From Nocardia colli (GTDB taxonomy: Bacteria; Actinomycetota; Actinomycetes; Mycobacteriales; Mycobacteriaceae): 64,000 nucleotides of DNA. The stretch is taken from contig NZ_VXLC01000001.1 of NCBI RefSeq assembly GCF_008704205.1, forward strand, positions 1,116,001 through 1,180,000, read 5' to 3'. Positions within the stretch are counted from its first letter, which is position 1. The number at the start of each line of letters is the position of its first letter. A program made the translations under genes and the position numbers. Under the pieces are notes generated by a model that worked only from the letters and a program-made list of their open reading frames with translations, ran no database searches and was not told the origin of the DNA. Shown here in pieces: positions 41,000-48,919 of this stretch.

Positions 41000-41440
41000 C
41001 TAGCGTCGTTGGTGCCGAGCCAACTGCTCTTCGCCTGGCAGCAGAGTGAACGCGGCACAGTGCTTGGGCACGATCTGGCGGAAATGGCGGTGGTCGAGCG
41101 TAGCCACGGTGGTTACCCCGAGACGTTCGGCAACCGCGACCACCGATGCGTCAGCTGCTCCGAGCGGAAAGCCGCCATACTGAATGACCAATTCGGCCAT
41201 GCGTCCGAAGTCGGACGAGGTCAGCGGTTCGACCTGTAGTTCCTCCGCGGCCAGGGCGCGTAAGAACTGTGCCTCGGCCTGTGGCCCAAGCCTGGCGAGC
41301 ATGTAGCAGACCTCGGTCACGATTGTGCTGGGCACAATCAGCGGGCCAGGCGCGTCGGCGAGCGCGGCTGTACAGGCTATGTGCTCGCTGTCCTTGCTGT
41401 TCGCAATGGCCAGGAGCGGGCCGGTATCGCAAATGATCAC
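41000..41440 (-). CDS. PIN-domain toxin (VapC-like ribonuclease)
   Basis: Predicted PIN ribonuclease toxin of 146 residues. The N-terminal ICDTGPLLAIANSKD holds the first acidic residue, VPSTIVTEVCYMLARLG the second region, and GAADASVVAVAERLGVTTVA the C-terminal acidic cluster. GTG 41440 overlaps the antitoxin stop as GTGA and gives the proper PIN start VIICDTG; the longer open frame to 41683 lies over the antitoxin gene and is not coding. VapC-type toxins usually cleave tRNA or rRNA, but the target here is unknown. The antitoxin lies immediately upstream in the same transcript. Confidence 0.9.
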   Translation of the reverse strand: MIICDTGPLLAIANSKDSEHIACTAALADAPGPLIVPSTIVTEVCYMLARLGPQAEAQFLRALAAEELQVEPLTSSDFGRMAELVIQYGGFPLGAADASVVAVAERLGVTTVATLDHRHFRQIVPKHCAAFTLLPGEEQLARHQRR

Positions 41441-41676
41441 GCACCACCGCCGAGTTCGCGCCGGAGTACCTCCTGGGATGTGGTGGCAAAGTCCGGTGCG
41501 GCCTCGACTGTTCCGGTGAAAGACAGACGGCGTGCCGGGGTGGTCGGATGTTGTTCGGTAGGCCGACCGTGGCTGGCGACCAAACGCAGCACAACGGGTC
41601 GCAGGTCCCGCTGCTCGTCTTCGGTTAGTAGCCGAACTAGCGCGGGCAGGTCCATGTCGTCGAATGCCGCGGTCAT
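41437..41676 (-). CDS. Antitoxin of the PIN pair
   Basis: Small 79-residue protein encoded directly before the PIN toxin with a 4-nt overlap, the standard toxin-antitoxin layout. It begins MTAAFDDMDLPALVRLLTED and contains EQRDLRPVVLRLVASHG. A polar middle (TEQHPTTPARRLSFTG) leads to SQEVLRRELGGGA at the end. I do not recognise a standard VapB DNA-binding fold. A shorter relative lacking the middle is encoded at 43226-43387, which supports it as a real gene. Confidence 0.78.
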   Translation of the reverse strand: MTAAFDDMDLPALVRLLTEDEQRDLRPVVLRLVASHGRPTEQHPTTPARRLSFTGTVEAAPDFATTSQEVLRRELGGGA

Positions 41677-41703
41677 GGGTCAAGACTATCGTTCGCGAAC
41701 CTG

Positions 41704-42105
41704 CTACGCCCGGTCATTGTCATAGCGGGCTTGGGCTTGGTGGACGTCGGGTATGTGTTGGTCGGCCCAGGACTTGATGGCTTGCATGACTGGTTTGAGA
41801 CTTTGGCCTAGTTCGGTCAGTTCGTAGTCGACGCGGACTGGGACTGCTGCGGTTACGCGGCGGTCGAGGAGGCCGTCGCGTTCCAGGGTGCGCAGGGTTT
41901 GGGTGAGCATCTTGGGGCTTACGCCGGCGATCTTGCGGTTGAGTTCGGCGTAGCGGAGGGGGCCGTCGGCCAGGGCGCCGAGGATGAGGCTGACCCATTT
42001 GTCGCTGATGCGGTCGAGCAGCAGCCGAGCGGGGCAGTCCGCCAGGTAGGCGTCGTATTGGTCTTTTGCCTGTTCACGGCGTTGAGCCGCAGTGGTTGTC
42101 GGCAT
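41704..42105 (-). CDS. HxlR family transcriptional regulator
   Basis: Winged-helix HxlR (DUF24) regulator of 133 residues. The hallmark segment is LADCPARLLLDRISDKW, with one Cys ahead of the HTH, the position of the redox-sensing Cys in YodB/QorR-type regulators. The HTH and wing include LRYAELNRKIAGVSPKMLTQ and RTLERDGLLDRRV. ATG 42105 follows GAGGTGAGCAC; the frame opens at 42132. It is divergent from a quinone oxidoreductase gene. Corynebacterial QorR controls such a gene through Cys oxidation, and the same logic is inferred here. Confidence 0.88.
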   Translation of the reverse strand: MPTTTAAQRREQAKDQYDAYLADCPARLLLDRISDKWVSLILGALADGPLRYAELNRKIAGVSPKMLTQTLRTLERDGLLDRRVTAAVPVRVDYELTELGQSLKPVMQAIKSWADQHIPDVHQAQARYDNDRA

Positions 42106-42135
42106 GTGCTCACCTCGCTGTCCGCTACGCACTCT

Positions 42136-42163
42136 CAGGTAACTACTACCTGTTGGATAGTAG
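42136..42163. promoter_or_regulatory. Predicted HxlR operator
   Basis: CAGGTA (42136-42141) with TACCTG (42147-42152), and CTACTA (42143-42148) with TAGTAG (42158-42163), form two interlocking 6-bp dyads in the 98-bp gap between the divergent HxlR and oxidoreductase genes. Confidence 0.5.
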
Positions 42164-42203
42164 CCGAGCTTAGGTTTGTCGCAGTCGAGCAGTAAGGAAG
42201 AAC

Positions 42204-43127
42204 ATGCGTGCAGTGGTCGTCCGGCAGCCGGGTGTCGTCGAGCTTGCCGAGGTGCCGACGCCGGAACCGGGGCGCGGTGCGGTGCGGATCGAAGTCGCAG
42301 CGGCGGCGGTCAATCCGGTGGATCTGATGGTGCGGGATGGTGTGGGCGGCACCCTGTTTGCCGCCGACCGGGAGCAGTGGGGTGTTGGCTGGGATGTCGC
42401 GGGCACCGTCGACGCGGTCGGCGAAGACGTAGCGGGGTTCGAGCCGGGGCAGGCGGTGATCGGGATCAGTGATCGGCTCGATGTGTCGCTGGCGGCCCAG
42501 GCGGACTACGTCGTGCTCGATGCCGGAAATGTCGCTCCCGCACCGACTTCGGTGGACCCGGTCGCGGCCGCGACGATTCCGCTCAACGGGCTGACCGCGA
42601 TGCAGGCGCTGGCCGCGCTCGAACTGCGGCACGGTGAGACGCTGCTTGTTACCGGCGCCGCCGGTGCGGTCGGGGGATTCGCGGTAGAACTGGCTGCGGC
42701 GCAGGGTATTCGGGTGATCGCGACAGCGGCTGCTGCGGATGAGCCGGCTGTGCGGGCCCTCGGTGCGACAGATTTCGTGCCGCGCACACGGAGTTTGCCG
42801 GATGCGGTTCGCGAGGTGGTGGCGGGCGGTGTGGACGCGGCATTGGATGCTGCGGCGCTGGGTCCTGCGACGTTGGCCGCGGTGCGAGGCGGCGGAAGGT
42901 TCGTTTCGGTGAGTGTGGCCGCGACGCCGATTCCGTTGCGCGGCACCACAGTAACGACCGTGCTGGTGCGTTCGGATCGCCGTCAGCTGGAGGAACTCGT
43001 GGCCCGGGTCGATGCGGGCAAGCTGACGCTGCGGGTCGCTGAGACGTTGCCGCTGGACGCCGTGGGGACGGCGCAGCGGCGGTTGGCGGAAGGCGGGTTG
43101 CGGGGGCGGGTGGTGCTGGTGCCGTGA
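42204..43127 (+). CDS. NADPH:quinone oxidoreductase, MDR family
   Basis: Medium-chain reductase of the quinone oxidoreductase subgroup, 307 residues. It has the GroES-like start MRAVVVRQPGVVELAEVP and AAAAVNPVDLMVRDG, a Rossmann loop TGAAGAVGGFAVELAAAQG and the end LAEGGLRGRVVLVP. Structural and catalytic zinc ligands are absent, as expected for QOR enzymes. It probably reduces quinones or electrophiles with NADPH. ATG 42204 follows TAAGGAAGAAC. It is divergent from an HxlR regulator, which suggests induction by quinone or oxidative stress. Confidence 0.9.
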   Translation: MRAVVVRQPGVVELAEVPTPEPGRGAVRIEVAAAAVNPVDLMVRDGVGGTLFAADREQWGVGWDVAGTVDAVGEDVAGFEPGQAVIGISDRLDVSLAAQADYVVLDAGNVAPAPTSVDPVAAATIPLNGLTAMQALAALELRHGETLLVTGAAGAVGGFAVELAAAQGIRVIATAAAADEPAVRALGATDFVPRTRSLPDAVREVVAGGVDAALDAAALGPATLAAVRGGGRFVSVSVAATPIPLRGTTVTTVLVRSDRRQLEELVARVDAGKLTLRVAETLPLDAVGTAQRRLAEGGLRGRVVLVP

Positions 43128-43170
43128 GGCGCCGGGCGTGGTTCGCCCGTCAGATGGGGTGCGTGCGGTG

Positions 43171-43212
43171 GACTACCGGCGGGGCGGCCCTCGGCGGGCG
43201 CGGCCGGTAGTC
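43171..43212. terminator. Bidirectional hairpin after the quinone oxidoreductase
   Basis: GACTACCGGC (43171-43180) and GCCGGTAGTC (43203-43212) form a perfect 10-bp stem around a 22-nt GC-rich loop, between the convergent oxidoreductase and the orphan antitoxin. Confidence 0.65.
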
Positions 43213-43225
43213 GCTGGTGGGTTGC

Positions 43226-43387
43226 TCAGACCTTGGTCATACGCAGACCGAGTTCGCGGCGCAGGACCTCCTGGGAGGGGAGGCGGTCGAGGACGCGCAG
43301 CACCGCGGGGCGCAGTTCGCGTTGCTCATCTGCGGTGAGCAGACCGACGAGGTCACGCAGATCCATGTGGTCGAAAGCCGACGTCAT
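43226..43387 (-). CDS. Orphan antitoxin paralogue, internally shortened
   Basis: A 53-residue open frame reading MTSAFDHMDLRDLVGLLTAD then EQRELRPAVLRVLDRLP, SQEVLRRELGLRMTKV. It matches both ends of the antitoxin at 41437-41676 but lacks about 27 internal residues (the TEQHPTTPARRLSFTG segment and flanks). No PIN gene follows; the next element is a hairpin facing the quinone oxidoreductase. It may be a functional orphan antitoxin, an anti-addiction module, or a remnant of a duplicated toxin-antitoxin locus. The frame and codon pattern look coding. Confidence 0.7.
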   Translation of the reverse strand: MTSAFDHMDLRDLVGLLTADEQRELRPAVLRVLDRLPSQEVLRRELGLRMTKV

Positions 43388-43527
43388 AGTGCACAGGTTA
43401 CGGATTTCTGTGGTTTTCGTCCTGCGATCCTGCGGTGTTTTTGCCGTCCAACCGGTCTGTTTACAACATCTTTGCGGCCCCGCAACACCGAACCGGCTGG
43501 TCCGGTGTCGCGGAACGGCAACGGCGG

Positions 43528-46500
43528 CTACCGAACCCGGATCGGATCGTCCTCGGCCAGCCCGGACCGCGTTTGCACCGTGACGCCGATCTCAGCCGGT
43601 TTCGCGCCCTTGTCATAAGGGGTGAACTTCTCCAGCGATCCCCAGTCGCGCGACCAGTCGTGATCGAGGTAGCTGGGGATGGTTTCGGACTTCAGCAGCA
43701 GCCCGGTCCAGCCGAGCGGCCCGCCGCCGATGTCGTCCTGCCAGGCATTGGACGCATCGGACCCGACCCGGTCGGGCAGGATCCGCCAGTTCGGCACCTG
43801 GGCGACGCCGTCGTGGTGATCGAACGGGCGCTGGCACGGGAAGGCGAGCCCGACGTGCCAGTCGAGCAACACCGGATTGTCCGAGCCGACAACGGAATTC
43901 AGCGTGGCCAGCTTGGGCAGCCGGGGCGGCGTGACCGCGAGCCACTGCTTCTGCGTGATGTCGTTGTCCACCGCGACCAGCCGCACCGCGTTCGCCTCGA
44001 CCGGCAGCCGGTCGAGCGGCACCCGCAGGTTGCGCCAGGACGGCGCGGGTCCGATGTCGATCGGGTCGACCGAGCCGAGCTTGCGCACCGAGCCGTCCGC
44101 CGCCCGCACGCCGTATTCCAGGTGCAGCTCCTGGCCGTAGGTGACCACGCCGTCGGCGTCCACGTGCCGGATCCGGCCCGCCGCGGTGATGGCCAGCACC
44201 TGGTAGGCGGGGTCGTGGCGCATGCTGTCGGCCAGGTCGAGGTGATACCACTGAGAGGTCAGCGAGGCCTGGGTCTGCTCGTCCTCCTGGTAGCTGCCCA
44301 TGATCGGCGTGGTCGCCGGGTCCAGCCCGAACGGCAGCGCGACGGTGCTGCCGTTGATGCCGGTCTGCGTGGTGGTACCGCCGCCGGTGCCCGCACCGGT
44401 GGTCTTGGTGGTCTTGTTCTTCGAGTCGGAGTTGACCGAGTTGGCCCCGCCGGACACGGTTTCATCCGCGTCGGCGGTGAGGTCGTCGGCGACCCCGTTG
44501 GGCGTGAATCCCTTCGACTCCGCGGCCAATCCGTCGGCGGGTGCGCCGGTGAAGGGGAGCAGCACCGAGTCGGCGGTGTCCGTCTCCACCAGCACCTCGT
44601 TCGCCAGCGCGCACGAATCTCCGGTCAACGACTGAAGATTCGACTTGGCCACCGAGTACGCGGGGTACTGCGCGACCGCCGCCTTGGCCAGCGACGCCAC
44701 CTCGAACAGCACGAGCAGCGCCGCGGCGATGGTCAGCGGCGCGCTCGCGAACCGATCGAACCGGCGCGGCGTCGTGCGCGGCCGGCGATACGGCTCCCGA
44801 TAGTGCAGCCACACCGCGACGATCAGCGCGACCCCGCTGAGCCCGAGGAACAGCGTGGAGAAACCCTTGCCCGCGAACAGCGGCGCCTTGTCCCACCACG
44901 GCACGCCGTAGCTGGACACGTACCACCAGCCGTTCGACCCGGTGAATGTCACCGCGAGCAGGAACAGCACCGCCGCCGCGAACAGCGCCCGGTTGCGCGG
45001 CGAGCGAATTCCCTCGCTGCCCACCGCGACCGCCGCCAGCGCGGCCAGCGATCCGGCCAGTCCCGCGTACACGCCGAAGTGGTGCGTCCACTTGGTCGGC
45101 GTGAACATCATCAGCACCAGCGAGGCGAACACGATGCCGAGGATCCGCACCGACGGCCCGCGCGAGGTGCCCGGGATGCGTCCCTTGCGCAGCACCTGCA
45201 ACACGCAGACCAGCAGGCACAGCAGCATGACCAGCACACCGAACCGGCGCGCGAGCGAGCCGTCCGGCGAGAGCATCAGCAGCGAATCCCATCGGGTGCG
45301 TTCGTCGAACCAGGCCACGTTCGGCCCGACGATGGTGCGCACCCGGGTGGCTTCGAGCACGGTGGACAGCGTCTGATCGGCGAAAACCACTACCAGCACC
45401 AGGGTTCCGGCGGACAGGCCGGGCGCGAGCAGGGCCAGGTAGCGGAACAGCGTTGTCGCCCAGGACGGTCGAGTGCCGGACTTCGCCGCCGGAACACTCT
45501 TTTCGTCCGCGTCGTCGAGTCCCATTGCACCCGAGGGGCTTTCGGCCACCCCACCACCGACCGCGGGTACCACCCCGCGCGCCCGCTTGATGATGATCTG
45601 GAGCACCGGCCGCGATCCCGCGATCAACGCACCGATACAGATGAGCCCGGTCGGCCCGGCGGCCAGCGAGAACCCCGCGATCAGCACCGCGATCGCCGCG
45701 GGCAGCAGTCGCCCGGTGGCGATGGCGCGTTCGATCGAGCACCAGGTGAGCAGCGCGCCCGCCGCGATCAGCGGCTCGGGCCGCAGCCCGTTGTCGTAAG
45801 GCAGCCAGAACGCGAGGAACACCAGCCCGGCCGTCCACAGCGCGACCTTGTTCCGCCGTACCCGGGCACCCAAGCGCGGCAACACTTCCCGGCTGATCAC
45901 CAGCCAGCAGGTGACTCCGGCGAGCAGGGCGGGCAGGCGCATCCACGGGCTGGCGTCGGAGAGCCGGGTCATCCAGGCGAGCACCTCGTAGGACCAGCCG
46001 AACGGCGCCTCCGGCACCCCGAACCAGCGGTAGTAGTTCGCCATGTACCCCGCGTGCCCGGAGGCGCGCGCCATGTTCAGGATGTAGCCGTCGTCAGAGG
46101 TGTTGGCGCCGATGAAGTGCCACAGCCCGAGCGTGCCGAGCACGACCGCGTCGGTCACGGTGAACCGCCACCAGTGCGCGGGCAGGAACCGGCGCGCCCG
46201 GCGCCGATCGCTGGTGTCGAGCAGGTGCAGGGCGAGCAGCGCGACGATGGTGAACACCACCGCGGCGATGATCGCGATCAGCTTCAGCACCGACGGCGAG
46301 GAGGAGAAGCGCGAGTCGATGTCGGCGTGCACCCGCGCGCCGTCCAGCCGACCCGCTTCGAGATCGGTGAACACACCGACCATCTGCGGCCGGATGTCCC
46401 GAGTCACGGTGTTGCGGAACGGCGTCCCGTCCTGCCGGCTCGCGCCGGTGATCTCGGTGGCCGTCGCGGCGGCCGTCGAGTCGACGGTGAGTGCGGCGCA

Positions 46501-46884
46501 CCCGGCCGCGGTGATCTCGGCGACCGGCGCGGACAGCAGCGGCACATCGCGCAGCACCACCGACAGCGTGCCGTCGGCGACCGAGACCACCAGCCCGGTG
46601 GCGGTGGCCTGTCCGGACGAGACCGGCACGGTGGACAGCACCGTGCCCGAGCCCACCGCCTGGATCAGCGAGCACGGCAGCGTCGCGCTCAGCCGCAACG
46701 GCTGATACGACACCAGCGGCGCCTCGACACTGCTGAGCCCGGCCTGCGGCCAGTCCAGCGTGGCCTGGTCCTGCCGCACCGGCAACAGCGGTGTCAGTAG
46801 CGCCAGCACGAATCCGAGGAGCCCGGAGACGAGGGCGATCAGGCGGTAACGGGTGAACGCTCGAGTTGATCGGTCCGGTCGCAC
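43528..46884 (-). CDS. emb: Arabinosyltransferase, EmbA/B/C family (minus-strand copy)
   Basis: Second GT-C Emb arabinosyltransferase, 1118 residues. The membrane start is LIALVSGLLGFVLALLTPLL, and the catalytic acidic pair is Asp264-Asp265 in GANTSDDGYILNMARASG. The C-terminal domain has PFGLDPATTPIMGSYQ and LDWHVGLAFPCQRPFDHHDG, parallel to the other copy. A Ser/Thr/Lys/Gly-rich loop (NSDSKNKTTKTTGAGTGGGT) sits before that domain. GTG 46884 is preceded by TAGCAT at 8 nt and by no ribosome site. It follows the GT-C gene at 46900 with 15 nt between, so it may also be read from upstream. Which Emb it represents is not resolved. Confidence 0.95.
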   Translation of the reverse strand: MRPDRSTRAFTRYRLIALVSGLLGFVLALLTPLLPVRQDQATLDWPQAGLSSVEAPLVSYQPLRLSATLPCSLIQAVGSGTVLSTVPVSSGQATATGLVVSVADGTLSVVLRDVPLLSAPVAEITAAGCAALTVDSTAAATATEITGASRQDGTPFRNTVTRDIRPQMVGVFTDLEAGRLDGARVHADIDSRFSSSPSVLKLIAIIAAVVFTIVALLALHLLDTSDRRRARRFLPAHWWRFTVTDAVVLGTLGLWHFIGANTSDDGYILNMARASGHAGYMANYYRWFGVPEAPFGWSYEVLAWMTRLSDASPWMRLPALLAGVTCWLVISREVLPRLGARVRRNKVALWTAGLVFLAFWLPYDNGLRPEPLIAAGALLTWCSIERAIATGRLLPAAIAVLIAGFSLAAGPTGLICIGALIAGSRPVLQIIIKRARGVVPAVGGGVAESPSGAMGLDDADEKSVPAAKSGTRPSWATTLFRYLALLAPGLSAGTLVLVVVFADQTLSTVLEATRVRTIVGPNVAWFDERTRWDSLLMLSPDGSLARRFGVLVMLLCLLVCVLQVLRKGRIPGTSRGPSVRILGIVFASLVLMMFTPTKWTHHFGVYAGLAGSLAALAAVAVGSEGIRSPRNRALFAAAVLFLLAVTFTGSNGWWYVSSYGVPWWDKAPLFAGKGFSTLFLGLSGVALIVAVWLHYREPYRRPRTTPRRFDRFASAPLTIAAALLVLFEVASLAKAAVAQYPAYSVAKSNLQSLTGDSCALANEVLVETDTADSVLLPFTGAPADGLAAESKGFTPNGVADDLTADADETVSGGANSVNSDSKNKTTKTTGAGTGGGTTTQTGINGSTVALPFGLDPATTPIMGSYQEDEQTQASLTSQWYHLDLADSMRHDPAYQVLAITAAGRIRHVDADGVVTYGQELHLEYGVRAADGSVRKLGSVDPIDIGPAPSWRNLRVPLDRLPVEANAVRLVAVDNDITQKQWLAVTPPRLPKLATLNSVVGSDNPVLLDWHVGLAFPCQRPFDHHDGVAQVPNWRILPDRVGSDASNAWQDDIGGGPLGWTGLLLKSETIPSYLDHDWSRDWGSLEKFTPYDKGAKPAEIGVTVQTRSGLAEDDPIRVR

Positions 46885-46892
46885 GGGGGTTG

Positions 46893-46898
46893 ATGCTA
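46893..46898 (-). promoter_or_regulatory. -10 element of minus-strand emb, leaderless arrangement
   Basis: On the minus strand TAGCAT occupies 46898 to 46893, eight nt before GTG 46884, the same arrangement as the plus-strand emb. It lies just after the stop of the GT-C gene. Confidence 0.5.
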
Positions 46899-46899
46899 G

Positions 46900-48768
46900 C
46901 TACCCCACCGCGCGAACATCCCAGACCCACACGCCATCGATCCGTGTCGGGCCGAAGCCGAGCAGCTGGGTCACGGTGCCGCGCAGCGTGTCGGCGTTCC
47001 TGGTCGGCGGCAGCACCAGCGCGTCGGCGTGCCAGAACTCCAGGTCGTCCCGGAACTCGACGCGGACCTCGTCGGTGATCGGCGGCACCGCGCCGGTGTC
47101 CTGCGCCTGCACGAGCAGCGCGGTGGTCGGCCGGAACTCGGGGCCGTAGATGCCCTTCTTCTGCGTGCTGGCCGGGCCGACGAAATAGCCGCCCGCGAGC
47201 GGGAAGTCGAAGCCGGCGTCGGTCTGCCAGCGCAGCGCGCCCGCGTCCATCGGCCGCGACGGCGGCACCATCACCACCGACCCGCCGCTCACGTAGTGGC
47301 TGACCGTGCCGTCGGCGAAGAACGCGGGCGTCGGCGGGCGCTGGACCACCGGCAGCGCCGTCGGGACCAACGGAACCAGGGCGAACAGCAGCGCGCCGAA
47401 CCAGGCCAGCGGCCGCCAGTCGATCGGCGACTCGCGCCACCAGCCGATCGCCCGCTGGCTGGCCAGGGCCAGCACCGCCGCGATGGCCGGGATCGCCGCC
47501 ATGGTGAGCCGGGTCTCCAGCACCGTGCTCAGCAGCGGGACGTGTTCGGCCCAGCGCCAGGGCAAGGCGATGCCGGTGTCGCGCTTGCCGAACATGGCGA
47601 CCGCGCCGAGCGAGAGCACGCCGAACACCGCGATCACCACGACCGCGGCCCGCACCACCCGTTCGCGCCAGAGCAGCGCGGCGGTGGCGGCCAGCACCAG
47701 CAGCAGCGGCCAGCCGAAGTAGGCGTTCTGCTCGGTCTCGTTGATCGCGACGTACTGCCCGGGCAGGAACATCCCGCCGAGCGATTCGGACGGGAACTGG
47801 GTGATCGCCTTCAGGTCGTTGCCCATCGGGCCGTGATCGATCGAGCGGTAACTCTGCGGCCCGAAGAACTGCCACCACAGCGGAATCACGGTGAGCACCA
47901 AGGCGATCGATCCGGCCAGGACGATCGCCGGGGTGATTCCGCGCAGCACGCGCAGGCCCTGGCGGGGTGTGTGCAAGTAGTACACAACGGTGAACAGTCC
48001 GAAGGACAGCGCGAAGATCAGCAGCGGCTCCTCGCCGAGCGCGATCTGCAGCGCCACCAGAAATCCCAGCAGCACGGCATCGCGCACGCGCCAGCGCGGC
48101 GCACCGGCGACGGCGCGCCTGGCCATCCGGATCAACAGCCCGGCCATGATCGGAAGCAGAAGCAGCACAACGAAATTCGGATGCGCGTTGGCATGGGAGA
48201 TCATCGCGGGCGCGAAACCGCAGAACAGCCCGCCGATCGCGGCCGCGCTCCTCGACTCGACCAGCTCGCGGGAGAACAGCCAGTACCAGGCCAGCGCGGT
48301 GGTGGCCAGGCCGAGCGTCAGCACCAGCACGAACGTGACGGTCGGCCCGAACAGCAGGGTGATCGGCGTGAGCGGCACCCCGACCCCGAACATGGCCGTG
48401 TTGGCCATCATGTTCACCCCGGCCGGGAAGTTCTGCAGCGTGGTGCCGAGCGGGTTCTCCAGATGCGCCACCGAATGCGCGGTGACCGCGAAGAACCATT
48501 CCCACATGGTCTGGTCCTGACCGCTCTTGATCAGGTATCCGCTCTGTGTGTTGCGCCACTGCCCGGACAGGACCACGATCGCCAGCGCGAGATAACCCAC
48601 GGTCACGACGAAGTCGGACCGATTGATCCGGAGGCGGGGGAGTCGGCGCCGGCGAACGGGGGCCGGCGTCTCGGTGGTGTGCACGTCGGTCGCGGCCGGG
48701 GCTCTGTCCGCGATTCCTACCGCCGACCCGTCCTGCGTGCCCAGATCGACCTGTCGTGCCTGTACCAC
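46900..48768 (-). CDS. Unassigned GT-C-like polytopic membrane protein
   Basis: A protein of about 622 residues, not recognised as a named arabinogalactan enzyme. A basic cytosolic start (RRRRLPRLRINRSDF) precedes a first helix (FVVTVGYLALAIVVLSG) and a periplasmic loop GYLIKSGQDQTMWEWFFAV with an Asp placed as in GT-C glycosyltransferases. Ten or more helices follow, then a periplasmic domain of about 130 residues (VSGGSVVMVPPSRP onward). AGGAG precedes either TTG 48774 or GTG 48768; I chose the GTG for spacing. It lies between aftA and emb, so a role in arabinan or a related glycan is likely, but no reaction can be assigned. Confidence 0.8.
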   Translation of the reverse strand: MVQARQVDLGTQDGSAVGIADRAPAATDVHTTETPAPVRRRRLPRLRINRSDFVVTVGYLALAIVVLSGQWRNTQSGYLIKSGQDQTMWEWFFAVTAHSVAHLENPLGTTLQNFPAGVNMMANTAMFGVGVPLTPITLLFGPTVTFVLVLTLGLATTALAWYWLFSRELVESRSAAAIGGLFCGFAPAMISHANAHPNFVVLLLLPIMAGLLIRMARRAVAGAPRWRVRDAVLLGFLVALQIALGEEPLLIFALSFGLFTVVYYLHTPRQGLRVLRGITPAIVLAGSIALVLTVIPLWWQFFGPQSYRSIDHGPMGNDLKAITQFPSESLGGMFLPGQYVAINETEQNAYFGWPLLLVLAATAALLWRERVVRAAVVVIAVFGVLSLGAVAMFGKRDTGIALPWRWAEHVPLLSTVLETRLTMAAIPAIAAVLALASQRAIGWWRESPIDWRPLAWFGALLFALVPLVPTALPVVQRPPTPAFFADGTVSHYVSGGSVVMVPPSRPMDAGALRWQTDAGFDFPLAGGYFVGPASTQKKGIYGPEFRPTTALLVQAQDTGAVPPITDEVRVEFRDDLEFWHADALVLPPTRNADTLRGTVTQLLGFGPTRIDGVWVWDVRAVG

Positions 48769-48862
48769 CTGCAAACAGCTCCTGTAACTAGCTTCAACTC
48801 AGCCGCCTACGCTACCCAAATAGGCTGTGTTATGCCTGGCAACGAGGTCTGGCGGTAGCACG

Positions 48863-48908
48863 AAAACAGGGCAGAAGCGCAGGTCGAGAAGCGCTTCTGC
48901 CCTGTTTT
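48863..48908. terminator. Bidirectional terminator between aftA and the GT-C gene
   Basis: A perfect 18-bp stem (48863-48880 with 48891-48908) with a 10-nt loop has A4 on one flank and T4 on the other. It lies 12 nt beyond the aftA stop and separates aftA from the GT-C/emb unit. Confidence 0.92.
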
Positions 48909-48919
48909 ATTCGAGCTTG

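Noticed and set aside
41441..41683. N-terminal extension of the PIN toxin
   Set aside because: It lies over the antitoxin gene in another frame; the PIN fold begins exactly at VIICDTG from GTG 41440.
43435..46800. Open frame of about 1,100 codons on the plus strand opposite the minus-strand emb gene
   Set aside because: Its translation is Arg/Gly/Gln-rich with no fold or motif, as expected from the reverse strand of a GC-rich membrane-protein gene.
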